From contig JAZRXE010000028.1 of NCBI GenBank assembly GCA_045600065.1, positions 1 to 17,686 of the forward strand: DNA of 17,686 nt. The letters are read 5' to 3'. Each line of letters starts with the position of its first letter. Position 1 is the stretch's first letter. The notes under the pieces are model-generated. The model did no database searches. It was given only the letters and a program-made list of their open reading frames with translations, and was not told where the DNA came from. A program made the position numbers and the translations under genes. Shown piece by piece: positions 15,669-17,686 of this stretch. This DNA comes from RGIG2707 sp045600065. Its GTDB lineage: Bacteria; Bacillota; Clostridia; Peptostreptococcales; Anaerovoracaceae.

Positions 15669-16283
15669 CTATTGAGCAACGGCCACCATTGCGGGGCGCA
15701 CAAGCTTATCCTTTAACATATACCCTTTTTGGAATACTTTGGTGACTGTGCCGCTTTCTGCGTCCGGAGCCTCCTCGGTCATCACCGCGTTGTGGAATTT
15801 GGGATCAAAGGGCTTTCCCAGTGCTTCTATCTCGGTAACTCCGTTCTTTTCCAGAACCCCCTGAAGCTGCTTGCAGATAAGCTCCATGCCTTCCACGAAC
15901 TTATCGTCGGCCTCACCGGTGCTCTGGGCTGCTTTTTCGCCGGCAGCATCAAGAGCGCGTTCGAAATTATCCAATACCTCCAGCAGACCTTCGGTGAACT
16001 TCATACCCGCATCGGAATAGCCCTCGCTGTACCGGGCCTCAGTGCGCCTGCGGAAATTCTGAAAATCAGCTCTGAGTCTCAGCAGCTGAGTCTGAAGATC
16101 CTCCTCTTCTTTTGCAGGGGGAACCTGCTCCTCGGCTGATTCTTCTCCGTCTGTCTGATCCGGCCCGCGATCCTGCTCCTGACCGGGGTCTTCGTCTGTC
16201 TGAGCCCGGTTTTCTTCCTCAGGCTGAGTTTCTTCCAGATCTTCGGTCTGCTCTGGATTTTCTTTTTTGTTTTCGTCTGTCAT
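15669..16283 (-). CDS. grpE: GrpE nucleotide-exchange factor
   Basis: GrpE dimers release ADP from DnaK. The 204-residue protein has a very acidic, disordered N-terminal stretch (about 1-65, rich in Glu, Asp and Gln), a long coiled-coil helix (LRADFQNFRRRTEARYSEGY), and the C-terminal beta-wing with the GrpE signature region PFDPKFHNAVMTEE through KVFQKGYMLKDKLVRPAMVAV. Its ATG overlaps the hrcA stop as ATGA (16280-16283), a strong sign of translational coupling. Length is normal for Clostridia; the acidic tail is not conserved in general. Confidence 0.97.
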   Translation of the reverse strand: MTDENKKENPEQTEDLEETQPEEENRAQTDEDPGQEQDRGPDQTDGEESAEEQVPPAKEEEDLQTQLLRLRADFQNFRRRTEARYSEGYSDAGMKFTEGLLEVLDNFERALDAAGEKAAQSTGEADDKFVEGMELICKQLQGVLEKNGVTEIEALGKPFDPKFHNAVMTEEAPDAESGTVTKVFQKGYMLKDKLVRPAMVAVAQ

Positions 16284-17320
16284 TCTTCTTTATCTTCCTT
16301 GATTTCAAAGGTTTTGCTTATATTATCGGTCAGATATTTTATGACCGAGGATATCTCTCCGTACTTCATCCGGGTGGGCCCTATTACTCCCAGCTTGCCC
16401 ACCAGCCTGCCGTTGACCCTGTAGTCTGCGGTGATAAGGCTGAAATCCTTGAAGTCAGGCGAATTCTCGTCGCCTATTGTGATTATCAGTCCGTTGTCTC
16501 TGTTTACAAGCACCTCGGATAAGTGCCGCTTCTGCTGCATAAGCTCCAGGAACTCCCTGGTCTTGTTGATGTCCGTGCTGTACTCGGGAAGAGAGAAGAT
16601 GTTGGTATAGCCGTCCATGAACAGCTCCACGTCCAGCATCTTTTCCAGGGTCTGCAAAAAGCCCGGCACGATCTGTCCGGTCATGGTATCCATGGCGGGA
16701 AGGTCGTTTGCAATAACAGTTTTTATGTCGTCTGTCAGGATATCGCTGATAGTGCGGCCCTTGTAGTTGTGAGTCATGACCTTGGACAAAAGCTGCAGAT
16801 TATCTTCTGTATAGGTGCAGTCCAGCTTGATGGCGGAATTGTTGACCTTTCCGTCCTCGGAGACTATCATCAGGACTATGGTGCGCTCATCCACAGGCAG
16901 AAGATTTATATACCTGATGCGGTTTTCCTCTCTGCTGGGGGTGATGGCAAAGCTCATCAGATTAGTCATTTCCGACAGTATCTTTGCAGCCTTTTCTATG
17001 GTCTGATCCAGCTCTATGGCGCTTTCGTTAAGCTTTTCGGATATGGTGGATTTCATGTTCTCCGGAAGCTCGGAGGTTTCCATCATACGGTCCACATAGA
17101 GCCTGTAGGCCTTTTCCGAAGGCACGCGGCCGGCGGATGTATGAGGATGGGTAAGGTAGCCCATTTCCTCCAGATCCGACATTTCATTTCTGATGGTAGC
17201 AGGGCTCAGGCCCATATCATACTTCTTTGAAATGGTCCGGCTGCCCACAGGCTCTGCGGAATAAATGAAGTCTGCAACAATTGCCTGGAGTATCTGAAGT
17301 TTTCTTTCGTTAAGTTCCAT
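16280..17320 (-). CDS. hrcA: Heat-shock repressor HrcA
   Basis: HrcA binds CIRCE and represses the class I heat-shock genes; its folding depends on GroEL, which couples repression to chaperone supply. I choose ATG 17320 (346 residues) because GGAGG lies six bases upstream; a GTG at 17344 would lie within the CIRCE operator. The N-terminal winged helix (about 1-75) contains EPVGSRTISKKYDMGLSPATIRNEMSDLEEMGY in two visible parts, EPVGSRTISKKY and LSPATIRNEMSDLEEMGY, then HTSAGRVPSEKAYRLYVD. The GAF-like dimerisation region follows, ending in VIGPTRMKYGEISSVIKYL. It is the first gene of hrcA-grpE-dnaK-dnaJ and is autoregulated. Confidence 0.98.
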   Translation of the reverse strand: MELNERKLQILQAIVADFIYSAEPVGSRTISKKYDMGLSPATIRNEMSDLEEMGYLTHPHTSAGRVPSEKAYRLYVDRMMETSELPENMKSTISEKLNESAIELDQTIEKAAKILSEMTNLMSFAITPSREENRIRYINLLPVDERTIVLMIVSEDGKVNNSAIKLDCTYTEDNLQLLSKVMTHNYKGRTISDILTDDIKTVIANDLPAMDTMTGQIVPGFLQTLEKMLDVELFMDGYTNIFSLPEYSTDINKTREFLELMQQKRHLSEVLVNRDNGLIITIGDENSPDFKDFSLITADYRVNGRLVGKLGVIGPTRMKYGEISSVIKYLTDNISKTFEIKEDKEE

Positions 17321-17337
17321 CGTCTTCCTCCGGTCTG

Positions 17338-17364
17338 TTAGCACTCAAACTGCGGGAGTGCTAA
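17338..17364 (-). promoter_or_regulatory. CIRCE operator
   Basis: TTAGCACTC (17338-17346), a nine-base spacer and GAGTGCTAA (17356-17364) match the CIRCE consensus perfectly. It lies between the transcription start and the hrcA ribosome binding site, where HrcA binding blocks the whole hrcA-grpE-dnaK-dnaJ operon. Confidence 0.98.
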
Positions 17365-17375
17365 CAACCATGATT

Positions 17376-17404
17376 AATATACTTCTACATTTGAAATATG
17401 TCAA
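17376..17404 (-). promoter_or_regulatory. Sigma-A promoter of the hrcA operon
   Basis: On the minus strand TTGACA (17399-17404), a 17-base spacer and TATATT (17376-17381) precede CIRCE. The start point falls near 17369, just before the operator. The -35 box overlaps the stop codon of the truncated TraG fragment. Confidence 0.88.
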
Positions 17405-17686
17405 GTATCTGCGGCGTTATTTTTATATTTGTAGTGCATGGACTTCTTGAAATTTATGGCATTCATGATCTTTATGCGGTAGCCGTTCATCTGCAACAGC
17501 TTGCCGCACTCGGTCACGACGCTGCCTTTCGGGTCAGTCACCACGAAAGAACAGGGGTATTTCTCCGATGTGCATTGCATCAGATTCGGTTTCAGCCAAA
17601 AGCGGGTTTTGCCGGAGCCGGAACCGCCGATGATAAGCACGTTTTTGTTTCGCGCGGTTTTCGGGTCTTTCGGACGGTTGTTCATC
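17401..17686 (-). pseudogene. VirD4/TraG-family conjugation coupling protein, internal fragment
   Basis: The open frame runs off the right edge and encodes about 94 visible residues. Residues 20-27 (GGSGSGKT) are the Walker A of the type IV secretion coupling ATPase, which hands the relaxase-DNA complex to the conjugation pore; KTRFWLKPNLMQ, VVTDPKGS and ECGKLLQMNGY follow as in TraG proteins of Tn1549/CTn-like integrative elements. After INFKKSMHY (to residue 85) the family normally continues with NPFAY and several hundred more residues including Walker B. Here the frame changes to KYKNNAADT and stops at 17401-17403. The homology break is near 17430. This is a truncated remnant or a chimeric assembly joint, not a functional protein. 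Confidence 0.82.

Noticed and set aside
17401..17430. Group II intron insertion as the cause of the TraG break
   Set aside because: The sequence after the break lacks the GUGYG-type intron start and leads straight into the hrcA promoter.

Overview
The window looks like a chromosomal segment of a Gram-positive bacterium of the Firmicutes, most likely class Clostridia. The evidence is the gene order hrcA-grpE-dnaK-dnaJ behind a perfect CIRCE operator, consensus sigma-A promoters, strong GGAGG ribosome binding sites, and a SpoVB/YtgP-like flippase next to HU and RqcP. G+C is moderate by eye, about 50-55%. No finer taxonomy is supported, and no rRNA or tRNA gene was seen.

Left part, plus strand (1-3094): the C-terminal part of an M20-family amidohydrolase, a 462-bp gap rich in inverted repeats (possible structured RNA), a THUMP-domain RNA methyltransferase, and a peptidase E-like S51 hydrolase. 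Everything after this is on the minus strand.

Middle part, minus strand (3171-10451), in transcription order: HU with its own intrinsic terminator; then rqcP-uvrB-uvrA and an alpha/beta hydrolase, tightly packed behind an extended -10 promoter; then ung 179 bp further on. Three DNA-repair genes (uvrA, uvrB, ung) sit close together, and uvrB is translationally coupled to a ribosome-quality-control gene.

Right part, minus strand (10637-17686): the heat-shock operon hrcA-grpE-dnaK-dnaJ, a cluster of REP-like repeats (12346-12494), and a MOP-superfamily flippase with its own promoter. At the extreme right is a broken fragment of a VirD4/TraG conjugation coupling protein. Its reading frame runs into the -35 box of the heat-shock promoter, so it marks either an integrative-element remnant or an assembly junction.

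The most notable points are: (1) UvrA has Gly instead of the near-invariant catalytic Glu in the Walker B of its first ATPase domain; (2) the abrupt TraG/hrcA-promoter junction; (3) the direct and inverted GGGGACGGTTCTTC repeats; (4) a long imperfect hairpin with a mutually exclusive alternative at 775-977; (5) a heptapeptide repeat in the DnaK tail. I did not find a clearly new multi-gene system; most of the window is core chromosome.
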